This document shows positions 24,970 to 33,064 of a DNA stretch of 64,000 bases, piece after piece. Under the pieces are notes generated by a model. The model did not search any database and was not told where the DNA came from. It worked only from the letters and a program-made list of their open reading frames with translations. Numbering within the stretch: the first letter of the stretch is position 1; every line of letters starts with the position of its first letter. Source of the DNA: Bog-756 sp963756515 (GTDB lineage: Bacteria > Actinomycetota > Acidimicrobiia > Acidimicrobiales > RAAP-2); the NCBI GenBank assembly GCA_963756515.1, contig CAVWNV010000012.1, forward strand, positions 124,001 to 188,000, written 5' to 3'. The position numbers and the translations under genes are program-made.

Positions 24970-26646
24970 TCAGGCCGGAGGGCCGGTCCCGAGTGTGACG
25001 GCGGCGTTGTGGGTCTGACCCGATTGATCGGTCCACTGGAGTTGGACGGTGTCGCCGGGGTGTTCGGGCTCCAGCAGGTTGCTGAGGTCCGACGGCGAGT
25101 TCACCGACTTCCCGTTGACGGCGGTGATCACGTCGCCGTCGACCACACCGGCCTGGCCGGCGGCCGAGTTCGAGAGAACCTGGGAGACGACCGCCCCCGA
25201 GGTGGACCCACTGGACCCGCTGCCGCCCTGGGCGCCGAGACCACCCGTGGTGTCCGACGACGATCCGACACCGATGCCGAGGAACCCGGTGGCCCCGATG
25301 TGCACGGTCGACGACGCCTGGCCGGCCTCGATCTTCTGGGCGATGGAGAGGGCAGTCTCGATGGGGATGGCATAGGCCTGGGTGGCCGACACCTCGTAGC
25401 CGGAGTCGGCCGAGGCCGCGGTGTCCATGCCGATGACCTGGCCCTGGGTGTCCACCAACGATCCACCCGAGTCACCGGGCTGGATGCCGGCGTTGACCTC
25501 GATGAGTCCGCTCAGGTTCTCGGAGTTCCCTCCGCCGTCGTCGCTGGCGGTGATGGACTGGTTCAGCGCCGTGATGGATCCTCCGGCCGTACTCGGGGTG
25601 CCGCCGGTCCCACCGGCATTTCCGACGCCCACGACGGCCTGGCCCACAGCCGGCGACCCGGTGCTGGTGGTGACGGTCTGGAGTCCGCTGGCCCCGTCCA
25701 GCTTGATGACGGCCACATCGCCGGTGCGGTCGTAACCGACCACCTTGGCCGAATAGGTCTTGCCGTTCCCGACGTCGGTCACACTGATGCTGGTGGCGCC
25801 GTCGATGACGTGGTTGTTGGTAAGGATCTCACCGGAGGAGGTCAGCACCATGCCGGTGCCGGCGGCCTGCTCGTCCTGGTAGCTCAGGTTGGTGTTGATG
25901 TCGACCAGTCCGGGATCCACCTTGGCCGCGATGGCCGAAATGTCCGAAGGGGCGCCGGCGCCGGTCGACGTGCCGCTGCCCGACGAGCCGGACCCGAAGG
26001 GCGAGGAGCCGCCCGACGATCCCGAACCGTAGGACCCTCCGCCCAGGGATCCGCTGCCCGAGGAGCCGGACCCGAAGGGGAACGACCCGCCTCCGGACGA
26101 ACCCGAACTCCCGCCGGTGCCCGCGTTCGGGCCGGCCGTGGCCGACGAGGTGGTCGACGACGGCCACACGGTGTGTCCGAGCCCGACACCCGCCGCCGCG
26201 GCCACGAGAACCACCACCGCGGCCAGGGACACGAGCAGACCCTTGGACCTCTTCGGCGCGGCCGTGGCCTGCATCGGGTTGGGCGGCGGCGGCCAGCCCA
26301 GGTAGGACGGCGCACCACCGGCGGTGTCGGCCCCCCACGGGTAGGGCGGGGGTGACCAGTGCCCGGGCGCCGGTGGGGGCGGCCAGGTGCCCGACGGAGG
26401 CGTCGGGGATCCGGGACCGACAGCCGATTGCTCAGCGGTCGGGTCGGTCGGGTATGGGCCCGCCTCCACCGGGGTCCAGTACTGACCCGGGGTCACACCG
26501 GCGGGCGGTAGCGGGATGGCCCCATGGGCCGGCGTCGCCGCCGGGCCGGGGGTCCCTGAACCCGAAGGGTCGGGGTTGGCCGGCCCGGCCGGGCCGGCCG
26601 GCGGTGTCTCGTTCGATCCCGTCCTTGGATCCCAGGTCTCGCTCAT
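24970..26646 (-). CDS. HtrA/DegP-like membrane-anchored serine protease with PDZ domain
   Basis: 558 aa. Residues 1-130 are Pro/Gly-rich and cytoplasmic, 137-157 form one membrane span (LLVSLAAVVVLVAAAAGVGL), and 170-232 are a Ser/Gly linker with GSGSSGSG repeats. The trypsin-like domain follows with H279 (TNNHV), D310 (RTGDVAVIK) and S393 (QPGDSGGSLV), then a PDZ domain from about residue 450 (GFLGIGV, AAGQAGVVDGDVITAVNGKSV). This is the actinobacterial HtrA/PepD layout, with the protease outside the membrane degrading damaged envelope proteins. The linker is the least conserved part. Confidence 0.92.
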   Translation of the reverse strand: MSETWDPRTGSNETPPAGPAGPANPDPSGSGTPGPAATPAHGAIPLPPAGVTPGQYWTPVEAGPYPTDPTAEQSAVGPGSPTPPSGTWPPPPAPGHWSPPPYPWGADTAGGAPSYLGWPPPPNPMQATAAPKRSKGLLVSLAAVVVLVAAAAGVGLGHTVWPSSTTSSATAGPNAGTGGSSGSSGGGSFPFGSGSSGSGSLGGGSYGSGSSGGSSPFGSGSSGSGTSTGAGAPSDISAIAAKVDPGLVDINTNLSYQDEQAAGTGMVLTSSGEILTNNHVIDGATSISVTDVGNGKTYSAKVVGYDRTGDVAVIKLDGASGLQTVTTSTGSPAVGQAVVGVGNAGGTGGTPSTAGGSITALNQSITASDDGGGNSENLSGLIEVNAGIQPGDSGGSLVDTQGQVIGMDTAASADSGYEVSATQAYAIPIETALSIAQKIEAGQASSTVHIGATGFLGIGVGSSSDTTGGLGAQGGSGSSGSTSGAVVSQVLSNSAAGQAGVVDGDVITAVNGKSVNSPSDLSNLLEPEHPGDTVQLQWTDQSGQTHNAAVTLGTGPPA

Positions 26647-26892
26647 CTCGGTCTACCTTCCGATTCCGCGTCCAGTGAGGCGAATGACAAGCTCCATCTC
26701 AGACCCTCGGGCTAAGGACAGCATCAAGACCGCATATGAATTTCGTAAACTCGCGTCCACCTGCGATAACGGTAACTGTCCGGCGGCGTCGGCCGTGCGT
26801 CTAGCCGGGCCGGCCCGGGCTCGGCCGGCACAGGTTCGGGTACCGATCGGCGGGAACCCCCGGACAGAGCGAAATTGCAGGCCGCAACGGAT

Positions 26893-26911
26893 TTGCAACC
26901 AATAGTTGCAA
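26893..26911. promoter_or_regulatory. TTGCAAC-CAATA-GTTGCAA inverted repeat (putative operator)
   Basis: Seven-base perfect arms with a five-base spacer. A further TTGCA half site lies at 26875, 18 bases upstream. The site is about 250 bases before the htrA start on the minus strand and 400 bases before the membrane gene on the plus strand, a plausible place for a regulator of either. No cognate regulator is known. Confidence 0.35.
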
Positions 26912-27207
26912 TCTGGGCGGTGATACCCGATACTGAACGACGACGGGCGGCGAATCCCGGGCATCCCACGACGTGGGTCGGCACTTCCGGCTGACGTCTT
27001 GCGCCCTGGCGGGCAAAGAGACAGCGTGGCGGCGGCCGCGCGCCCCCTGTTCGCCGCGGTCGGCGCGGTGGCGGCGGCCCCGATGGGTGACGGCGCCCTT
27101 TCCGCTACCGCCACCTTCGTCCCGGTTCTCCTGACGCCATGACCGCACCCCGATCCCACCCTGGCCCTGACCGGTCTGGCGGCCGGCGGGGCTGACGGGT
27201 TGACGGG

Positions 27208-27236
27208 TTGACGGAGAGCGAGCGCTCGACCATAAT
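27208..27236 (+). promoter_or_regulatory. Promoter with near-consensus -35 and -10 and a palindromic spacer
   Basis: TTGACG (27208-27213) and CATAAT (27231-27236) are separated by exactly 17 bases. The spacer contains CGAGCGCTCG (27219-27228), a perfect ten-base palindrome, which would suit a repressor binding inside the promoter. The -35 element is the last of three GACGG copies (GACGGGTT twice, then GACGG). It should drive the membrane-protein gene at 27295, giving a leader of about 50 bases. Confidence 0.55.
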
Positions 27237-27294
27237 GTCGATTAACTCCATAGTTTTTATAGAGATTATAAAACCCCAGTAGAGGTCCCCTTCC

Positions 27295-27810
27295 ATGTCC
27301 ACCTCTGAAGCCCGACCACCGGTCCTACTGCTGCTCGAGCGCCCCTTCGTCAGGCCGCTCACCGACGAACCCGAGCCCCCCATGCCCTCCTCGTCACCGT
27401 GGAGCGGCCCCCAGGGCGCCGAGCAGTGGGGCCGGTCGCCTCGGAGCCCGTGGTTCGTGGCCCCGGGCCTGGCCCTGTTGGCCGTCCTGGCCATTCTCGA
27501 GGGATACCGCTGGATCGGGGTGATCACCAACAGTGGAGCGCGACCCTGGGCCGCGGCCTTCGCCGGTGTGGCCCTCGGGGTCTCACTCGTCGTGACCCGG
27601 TCGACCGGCCCGGGGGATGCGGACTCCTCGCCGAGGATCGTGTTGGTGGGCTCTACGGTGGTGGTGTTGACCACGATGGCGGTCCTGTTCACGGACCAGC
27701 GCTGGGCCGCGATGGCCGCCGGCGCTTCCGATCTGGCCCTGGCGACGGTGGCCCTGGGCCTGTTGTTGGCCGGTGAGCGTTCGAAGCGCCGGGACCATGC
27801 CGCTCCCTGA
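27295..27810 (+). CDS. Small integral membrane protein of unknown function
   Basis: 171 aa with four predicted membrane spans: WFVAPGLALLAVLAILEGY, AWAAAFAGVALGVSLVV-like, IVLVGSTVVVLTTMAVLF and DLALATVALGLLLAG. The first 50 residues are Pro-rich and cytoplasmic. The ATG at 27295 has AGAGG ten bases ahead; an in-frame ATG at 27382 is the alternative. I recognise no family. It has its own well-formed promoter. The next start, a sulfotransferase remnant, overlaps its end. Confidence 0.6.
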   Translation: MSTSEARPPVLLLLERPFVRPLTDEPEPPMPSSSPWSGPQGAEQWGRSPRSPWFVAPGLALLAVLAILEGYRWIGVITNSGARPWAAAFAGVALGVSLVVTRSTGPGDADSSPRIVLVGSTVVVLTTMAVLFTDQRWAAMAAGASDLALATVALGLLLAGERSKRRDHAAP

Positions 27811-27939
27811 CTTCTTCGTGATGGGTGCGCCCTCGGCCGGGGCCACTGTGCTCCACGCCTCCCAGCACCCCTAGCTCCGCCTGTCCCCGGTCAAGGATCC
27901 AAGTACTTCCCGTGTGACGGCCCCCATCCCCAGCAGTGG
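27797..27939 (+). pseudogene. Sulfotransferase N-terminal fragment, disabled by a stop codon and a frameshift
   Basis: From the ATG the frame reads like the start of a sulfotransferase (LPDFFVMGAPSAGATVLH--SQHP) and hits TAG at 27872, where the family has Gln (CAG to TAG). Reading through gives LRLSPVKDP, and a one-base shift at about 27900 restores KYFPCDGPHPQQW, the next conserved block (family pattern LSPVKEPKYF-CDG). The PAPS loop is degraded too: the usual PK-GTT is PSAGAT. Beyond 27940 no similarity is visible, so only the first 50 or so codons survive. It lies just upstream of an arylsulfatase. Confidence 0.7.
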
Positions 27940-28089
27940 GCCCGGGCGACGCCCACAGCCACCGCGGCCGATCCGGGCCTGTCGACACCGGGCGGGTCCA
28001 CCGATATCGTCACGGCCGGTGACACAACCTTCCGCCACCGGTCGGCCCGGTGGGCCGCCCGCCGATCCGTGCGCCACCGGGGGTGCGAC

Positions 28090-30348
28090 ATGACGAGCTA
28101 CGAACGCTTCGACGGGGTCATCGGGCGCACCCAGGCCGAGTCGACGCCCTGGTGGCCGACGCCACCGCACCCGGGCGACGACGCCCCCAACGTGGTGGTC
28201 ATTCTCCTCGACGACACCGGCTTCTCCCACTTCGGCTGCTATGGCTCGGACCTGGCCACCCCCAACATGGACCGGCTGGCCGCCGGCGGACTCCGGTACA
28301 CCAACTTCCACGTGACCCCGCTCTGCTCGCCCACGCGCGCCTCGCTCCTGACCGGCCGGAACCACCACACCGTGGGGATGCGCTCCATCGCCAACTTCGA
28401 CAGCGGCTACCCGCACATGCGCGGCCACATCTCGAACCATGCGGCCACCGTGGCCGAGGTACTCCGCGACGAGGGCTTCGCCACCTTCGCCGTCGGCAAG
28501 TGGCACCTCTGCGCCATGAACGACGCCTCCGCCGCCGGGCCGTACGACCAGTGGCCGTGCCAGCGGGGGTTCGACCGGTTCTACGGGTTCCTCGAGGGCG
28601 AGACCGACCAGTTCCACCCCGACCTGGTCTACGACAACCACAGTGTCGAGCCTCCGGCCACCCCGGACGAGGGCTATCACCTGAGTGAGGACCTGGTCGA
28701 CCACGCCATCGGCTTCATCCACGACTCCACGTCCATCCGACCCGACCGGCCGTTCTTCGCCTACCTGGCCTTCGGGGCCATGCACGCTCCCCACCAGGCC
28801 CCGGCGGCCTATCTGGAGAAGTACCGGGGCCGGTTTGACGAGGGGTGGGACGTGACCCGGACCCGTTGGTTCGCCCGGCAGCAGGAGATGGGACTCCTCC
28901 CTCCCGACACTGAGCTGGCGCCCCGCAACCCCGGGGTCGAACCCTGGGACTCCCTGCCCGAGAACCAGCGCCGCCTGGCCGCCCGGTTGCAGGAGGCGTT
29001 CGCGGCCTTCCTCGAGCACACCGACGACCAGATCGGACGGTTCGTCGCCGCGCTCGAGGACCTGGGACAGTTGGACAACACCCTGATCCTCCTGCTGTCG
29101 GACAACGGGGCCAGCCAGGAGGGCGGTCCGTTCGGGGTGATGCACGAGATGAAGTACTTCAACCTGCTGGCCGAGTCACCGGACGAGGCGGTCGAGCGGA
29201 TCGACGACATCGGCGGGCCCCACAGCCACTCCAACTACCCGTGGGGCTGGGCCCAGGCCGGCAACACCCCGTTCAAGTGGTACAAGCAGAACACCCACGA
29301 GGGCGGCGTCCACGTGCCGCTGATCGTGCACTGGCCCGACCGCATCACCGAGGGGGGCGGCTTGCGCCACCAGTTCCACCATGTGAGCGACCTCGTCCCC
29401 ACCGTCTACGAGATCCTCGGGGTCGAGGCCCCGGCCACCTACCGGGGCCGGGAGCAGATCCCGGTGTCGGGGACGTCCCTCCAGTACTCGTTCGACCGGC
29501 CGGACGAGCCCAGCCACAAGCATGTCCAGTACTTCGAGATGATGGGCCACCGCGGCATCTACGCCGACGGCTGGAAGGCCGTCACCCGCCACCAGCCCGG
29601 CGTGCCCTTCGAGGACGACGACTGGGAGCTCTACCATCTCGACCGGGACCACTCGGAGTGCCGCAATCTGGCCGCCGAGCAGCCGGACAAGGTGGCCGAG
29701 CTGGTCGACCTGTGGTGGAGCGAGGCCGAGGAGTTCGGGGCACTGCCGCTCGACGACCGCACCATCGAGCTGTTCTTCACCCGGTACCGGGACCGGTCCC
29801 CCCACCCCACCAGCCGCCGCTACACGTACTACCCCCCGATGTCACCGCTGCCCGGCCAGGCCGCCCCGGCCCTGGGTGGACGCGGCTGGGACATGGCGGC
29901 CACCATCGACCGGCCCGAGGGAGCAGGCGGCGTGCTCTATGCCTCCGGCAACGAGAACTCCGGGGTCAGCCTGTTCGTCCAGGACGACCACCTGGTCTTG
30001 GACTACAACTGCTTCGGGGACCACCACGTGATCGTGTCGGAGGAGACCGTCCCACTGGGCCCGTCGGTCGTCGGGGTCCACTTCCTCCGCACCGGACGCG
30101 GGGGCGAGGCCACCCTGGTCATCGACGACCGCCCGAGCGGGAAGCTGGAGATCCCGTTCGTCATGACCATGATCTCGAGTGTGGGCCCGAGCGTGGGCTA
30201 CGACCACGGTTCCCCGGTCAGTGAGCGCTACGCCGCGCCCTATGCGTTCGAGGGGACCCTCCGGCGGGTGGACATCGCGCTGGCCCGGCAGCCACCGTCG
30301 GACCGCGACGGCCAGGCGGCCGAGCGGGCGGCCATGTCGCGCCAGTGA
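28090..30348 (+). CDS. Arylsulfatase (formylglycine-dependent, type I)
   Basis: 752 aa, in the range of large actinobacterial arylsulfatases. The N-terminal metal motif VVVILLDDTGFSHFGCYG and the sulfatase signature LCSPTRASLLTGRNHH (C79, converted to formylglycine, with C-P-R) are intact, followed by VGKWHL and the C-terminal metal residues in LSDNGASQEGG and NTPFKWYKQNTHEGG. It hydrolyses sulfate esters. There is no signal peptide, so it acts in the cytoplasm. About 150 C-terminal residues form a separate beta-rich lobe. Confidence 0.93.
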   Translation: MTSYERFDGVIGRTQAESTPWWPTPPHPGDDAPNVVVILLDDTGFSHFGCYGSDLATPNMDRLAAGGLRYTNFHVTPLCSPTRASLLTGRNHHTVGMRSIANFDSGYPHMRGHISNHAATVAEVLRDEGFATFAVGKWHLCAMNDASAAGPYDQWPCQRGFDRFYGFLEGETDQFHPDLVYDNHSVEPPATPDEGYHLSEDLVDHAIGFIHDSTSIRPDRPFFAYLAFGAMHAPHQAPAAYLEKYRGRFDEGWDVTRTRWFARQQEMGLLPPDTELAPRNPGVEPWDSLPENQRRLAARLQEAFAAFLEHTDDQIGRFVAALEDLGQLDNTLILLLSDNGASQEGGPFGVMHEMKYFNLLAESPDEAVERIDDIGGPHSHSNYPWGWAQAGNTPFKWYKQNTHEGGVHVPLIVHWPDRITEGGGLRHQFHHVSDLVPTVYEILGVEAPATYRGREQIPVSGTSLQYSFDRPDEPSHKHVQYFEMMGHRGIYADGWKAVTRHQPGVPFEDDDWELYHLDRDHSECRNLAAEQPDKVAELVDLWWSEAEEFGALPLDDRTIELFFTRYRDRSPHPTSRRYTYYPPMSPLPGQAAPALGGRGWDMAATIDRPEGAGGVLYASGNENSGVSLFVQDDHLVLDYNCFGDHHVIVSEETVPLGPSVVGVHFLRTGRGGEATLVIDDRPSGKLEIPFVMTMISSVGPSVGYDHGSPVSERYAAPYAFEGTLRRVDIALARQPPSDRDGQAAERAAMSRQ

Positions 30349-30381
30349 CCGGATGCGGCCGGTCGGCCCCCGGGGTGGGGA

Positions 30382-31245
30382 TCAGCCGGTGAACCGGGCC
30401 GAGGCGCCCGCGTCGACGTCGATCACCGACCCGGTGATGTGGCGGGCCCCCTCCGAGGCCAGGAACACCACGGCCGCGGTGATCTCCTCGGGCTCGAGCC
30501 ACGGCACGGGCTGCACGTGGAGCGCCGTCATGCCCGGCTCGACGTCCTCGCGGGTGGGGCGGTCGAGGTCCGGGCGCATCAGGCCGTAGAGGGTGTCGTT
30601 GTGGATCATCGGGGTGGAGACGTTGCCCGGGGCGATGGCGTTCACCGTCACACCGAAGGCCGCCAGCTCGAAGGCAACGGACTTACACAGACCGATCACG
30701 CCCCACTTGGACGCCACGTAGGCGGCGATGCCGGGGTTGGAGGAGCGACCCATCATGGACGAGATGCCGATGATGCGGCCCCATCGCTGCCGGCGCATGT
30801 GGGGCGCCACGGCCCGCATGGCGTTGAACACCCCGGTCAGATTGGTGTCGATGGTCTCGCTCCACTGCACGGCGTCCATGGTGCAGATCGATCCCAGGGT
30901 GGACACGCCGGCGTTGGCCACCAGGATGTCCACCGAGCCCAGCTCGGCCCGGGCCTCGGCCACGAAGGCCAGCGTGGCCTCGAGGTCCCGCACATCGGAC
31001 ACGGCCGAGACACACCGCCGCCCCTGCTCTTCCACCAGGCGTACCGTCTCGGCCAGGTCCTCCTCCGTGGACAGCGGGTAGCCCACACTGCCCAGGTCGT
31101 GGCAGAGATCGGTCACGGCGATGTCGGCGCCGAGCCGGGCCAGCTCCACGGCGTGCGAGCGGCCCTGGCCGCGGGCCCCTCCCGTGATCACCGCCACCCG
31201 CCCCTCGAACGGCGTGCCGTCGCCTGATCCGGTCGCTGCGGTCAT
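30382..31245 (-). CDS. Mycofactocin-coupled short-chain dehydrogenase/reductase
   Basis: 287 aa SDR. It has the marks of the mycofactocin-coupled subfamily: the glycine motif GGARGQGRSHAVELARLGAD and the inserted segment STEEDLAETVRLVEEQGRR, which bury NAD so that it is not exchanged. Catalytic residues are the Ser of GIISSMMGRSS-like segment and Y-K in AAYVASKWGV. Such enzymes pass electrons to the peptide-derived carrier mycofactocin, so the genome should encode mftABCDEF, which are not in this window. It oxidises an alcohol of unknown identity. Confidence 0.87.
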   Translation of the reverse strand: MTAATGSGDGTPFEGRVAVITGGARGQGRSHAVELARLGADIAVTDLCHDLGSVGYPLSTEEDLAETVRLVEEQGRRCVSAVSDVRDLEATLAFVAEARAELGSVDILVANAGVSTLGSICTMDAVQWSETIDTNLTGVFNAMRAVAPHMRRQRWGRIIGISSMMGRSSNPGIAAYVASKWGVIGLCKSVAFELAAFGVTVNAIAPGNVSTPMIHNDTLYGLMRPDLDRPTREDVEPGMTALHVQPVPWLEPEEITAAVVFLASEGARHITGSVIDVDAGASARFTG

Positions 31246-31317
31246 GGTCCCTCCCTTGCGTCACCGACCGGACGGCCGGTGCGGTCGCATGATCCTACGG
31301 GCACCCGGCCCGGTCCC

Positions 31318-32070
31318 TCAGGCCGTGCGACCCCAGGTCCGCAGGACCTGACGGTACCGCCGGTCCCAGTCGTCGTACCCGGCCCGCAGCGGTGCTCCCG
31401 GCCACCCGGACGGCAACAGCGGCTCCGGCAGCAGGGGGTCGGCCTGCAGATGGCGCAGCACCGCGGCCGACAGCACGAACCCTGGGGCCAGGTCGTCGGG
31501 TCCGGTGGGGACGAGGGAGTCCATCTGGTCCTGCAGGTCCACGGCCCCTCGGGCCCAGCCGTCGAGATCCCACAGGGAGGCGGCCAACTCGAGCGGGTCG
31601 CCGTCGGGCGCGGCGGAGTAGAGGCCCACATCCGGGTCCGCGACCGGGTCGGGCCGGAGATCGATGTTGTCGGGCCGGAGCCACACCCCTTCCCGCAGTT
31701 CAGCCAGGCGGGCCAGCGTCAGACGCCTGCGCCGGGCGGCCCGGTCGTCGGCGGACTGACCCGACGCCGTCACCACCACCATCCGCCACGCCCCGTCCCA
31801 CCGCCGGGTCAGCCCGCGGCGGCTGCCGGTCTGCCGGCCCTGGCGGGCGAGGAGGTGCCCGCTCAGCCGGTAGCGACCGGAGCCGTCGGTGGTCACCTCC
31901 CCCGCCGCGGCCATGCGGCTGAGCGCCACCCGGGCCCGGTTCTCGTTGATGCCGAACAGTCCGGCCAGGTGGACCAGGTGCGCCACCGGGAGCTCGGGCG
32001 GACTCTCGCCCAGGAGCGCGCTGGCCAGCACCGAGCGGGCCGTGAACGGGGCCTTACTATCTTGCATCAT
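31318..32070 (-). CDS. PaaX-family transcriptional regulator
   Basis: 250 aa from the first of two adjacent ATGs (32070). The N-terminal winged helix is characteristic: TARSVLASALLGESPPELP, VHLAGLFGINENRARVALSRM and GEVTTDGSGRYRLS. The C-terminal ligand domain begins with WDGAWRMVVVTA, as in PaaX, the phenylacetyl-CoA-responsive repressor. It is divergent from the desaturase gene with 27 bases between starts, so it almost certainly controls that gene and itself. The effector need not be phenylacetyl-CoA. Confidence 0.87.
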   Translation of the reverse strand: MMQDSKAPFTARSVLASALLGESPPELPVAHLVHLAGLFGINENRARVALSRMAAAGEVTTDGSGRYRLSGHLLARQGRQTGSRRGLTRRWDGAWRMVVVTASGQSADDRAARRRRLTLARLAELREGVWLRPDNIDLRPDPVADPDVGLYSAAPDGDPLELAASLWDLDGWARGAVDLQDQMDSLVPTGPDDLAPGFVLSAAVLRHLQADPLLPEPLLPSGWPGAPLRAGYDDWDRRYRQVLRTWGRTA

Positions 32071-32090
32071 CTGTCTGATATCTGTAATAT
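32062..32090 (+). promoter_or_regulatory. Leaderless promoter of the desaturase gene, shared divergent region
   Basis: TTGCAT (32062-32067) and TAATAT (32085-32090) are 17 bases apart, and the -10 box ends 7 bases before the ATG at 32098, so the transcript should begin at the start codon. The -35 element lies inside the first codons of the divergent PaaX gene. GATATC in the spacer is a possible centre for a PaaX operator. Confidence 0.6.
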
Positions 32091-32097
32091 GCCACAC

Positions 32098-33045
32098 ATG
32101 GCAAGCACCATGGTGGCCGATCCGGAGGCCAGGCCCGCCGTCTTCCCGACCGACCGGTTGATGGAGAACGGGATGGCCCGGCCCGAGATCCGTCATGACC
32201 TGCGCCGCATCGACAACGTCCGCAATGCCGTCACCGTCGTCTCGGTGTGGTTGTGGGTGGCGGTGATCATCGGCGGCGCGGTCTGGATCGACCACTGGTG
32301 GGCGTACCTGGCCGCCTTCCTACTGATGGGGCCGATGTACGCCCGGTTCGCCATTCTGATGCACGAGGCCGCCCACAAGTTGCTGTTCACCAACAAGCGG
32401 GCCAACGACTGGATCGGGACCTGGCTGCTGGCCTACCCCACCTGGACCCCGATCTCCATCTACCGGCGCGGCCACTTCGCCCATCACAAGGAGGAGTTCG
32501 GCCCACGCGAGCCGGACATGGCCTTCTACGGCGGCTACCGCTGCGACCGGCGGGCGCTGGCCCGCCGCCTGGTACGCGACGCCGTGGGCATCTCAGGCTG
32601 GAAGAACTTCACCCCGCTGTTCAAGGCCTTGCGGAGCAAGGCGTCCCGGCAGGTGGCCGGCTGCATTCTGGGGGTGCAGGTGGTGCTGTGGGCGGTGCTG
32701 TGGGCGGCCACCGGTCGCTGGTGGATCTATCCCCTGTTGTGGTGGCTCCCGTGGATGACCCAGTGGAGGGTGATCAACCGGCTCCGGGCCATCGCCGAGC
32801 ACGGCGGGCTGGAGGCCGGGCAGGATCGTCGGGTGACCACCCACAACGTGCGGCAGTCCCTGCCGGCCCGGTTCTGGTTCGTTCCCTACAACACCGGATG
32901 GCACCTGGCCCACCACGTGGACATGGGGATCCCGTTCCGCCAGCTCCCTGCCTTCCACGCCGAACTGGAACGGGCCGGGTACATCACCGAGGGGATCACC
33001 TATCCCAACTACTGGTCCCTGTGGAAGGCGCTGTCATCGGCCTGA
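32098..33045 (+). CDS. Membrane fatty acid desaturase-like di-iron protein
   Basis: 315 aa with hydrophobic spans around 45-85 and 210-245. The three histidine boxes are complete: HEAAH (89-93), HFAHH (126-130) and HLAHH (269-273), binding a di-iron centre. The family introduces double bonds or hydroxyl groups into lipids or related substrates using O2 and a ferredoxin or rubredoxin. It is divergent from a PaaX-type regulator, suggesting control by an acyl- or aryl-CoA. An ATG nine bases upstream (32089) is possible but overlaps the -10 box. Confidence 0.88.
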   Translation: MASTMVADPEARPAVFPTDRLMENGMARPEIRHDLRRIDNVRNAVTVVSVWLWVAVIIGGAVWIDHWWAYLAAFLLMGPMYARFAILMHEAAHKLLFTNKRANDWIGTWLLAYPTWTPISIYRRGHFAHHKEEFGPREPDMAFYGGYRCDRRALARRLVRDAVGISGWKNFTPLFKALRSKASRQVAGCILGVQVVLWAVLWAATGRWWIYPLLWWLPWMTQWRVINRLRAIAEHGGLEAGQDRRVTTHNVRQSLPARFWFVPYNTGWHLAHHVDMGIPFRQLPAFHAELERAGYITEGITYPNYWSLWKALSSA

Positions 33046-33064
33046 TCCTCGGCCGAGGCGAGCC

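Larger units (their letters stand above)
26647..27294. other. 648-base intergenic region with regulatory signals, no credible gene
   Basis: No reading frame here has convincing protein character. The region contains a TTGCAAC/GTTGCAA palindrome near 26900, a strong-looking promoter at 27208-27236 with a palindrome in its spacer, and an A+T-rich hairpin TTTTATA-GAGAT-TATAAAA at 27255-27273 just before the membrane-protein gene. The A+T-rich patch at 27230-27275 stands out sharply from the GC-rich surroundings. Confidence 0.6.

Noticed and set aside
26653..27159. 168-codon minus-strand frame in the htrA upstream region
   Set aside because: Arg/Ala/Gly-biased, no start signal and no domain; overlaps regulatory repeats.
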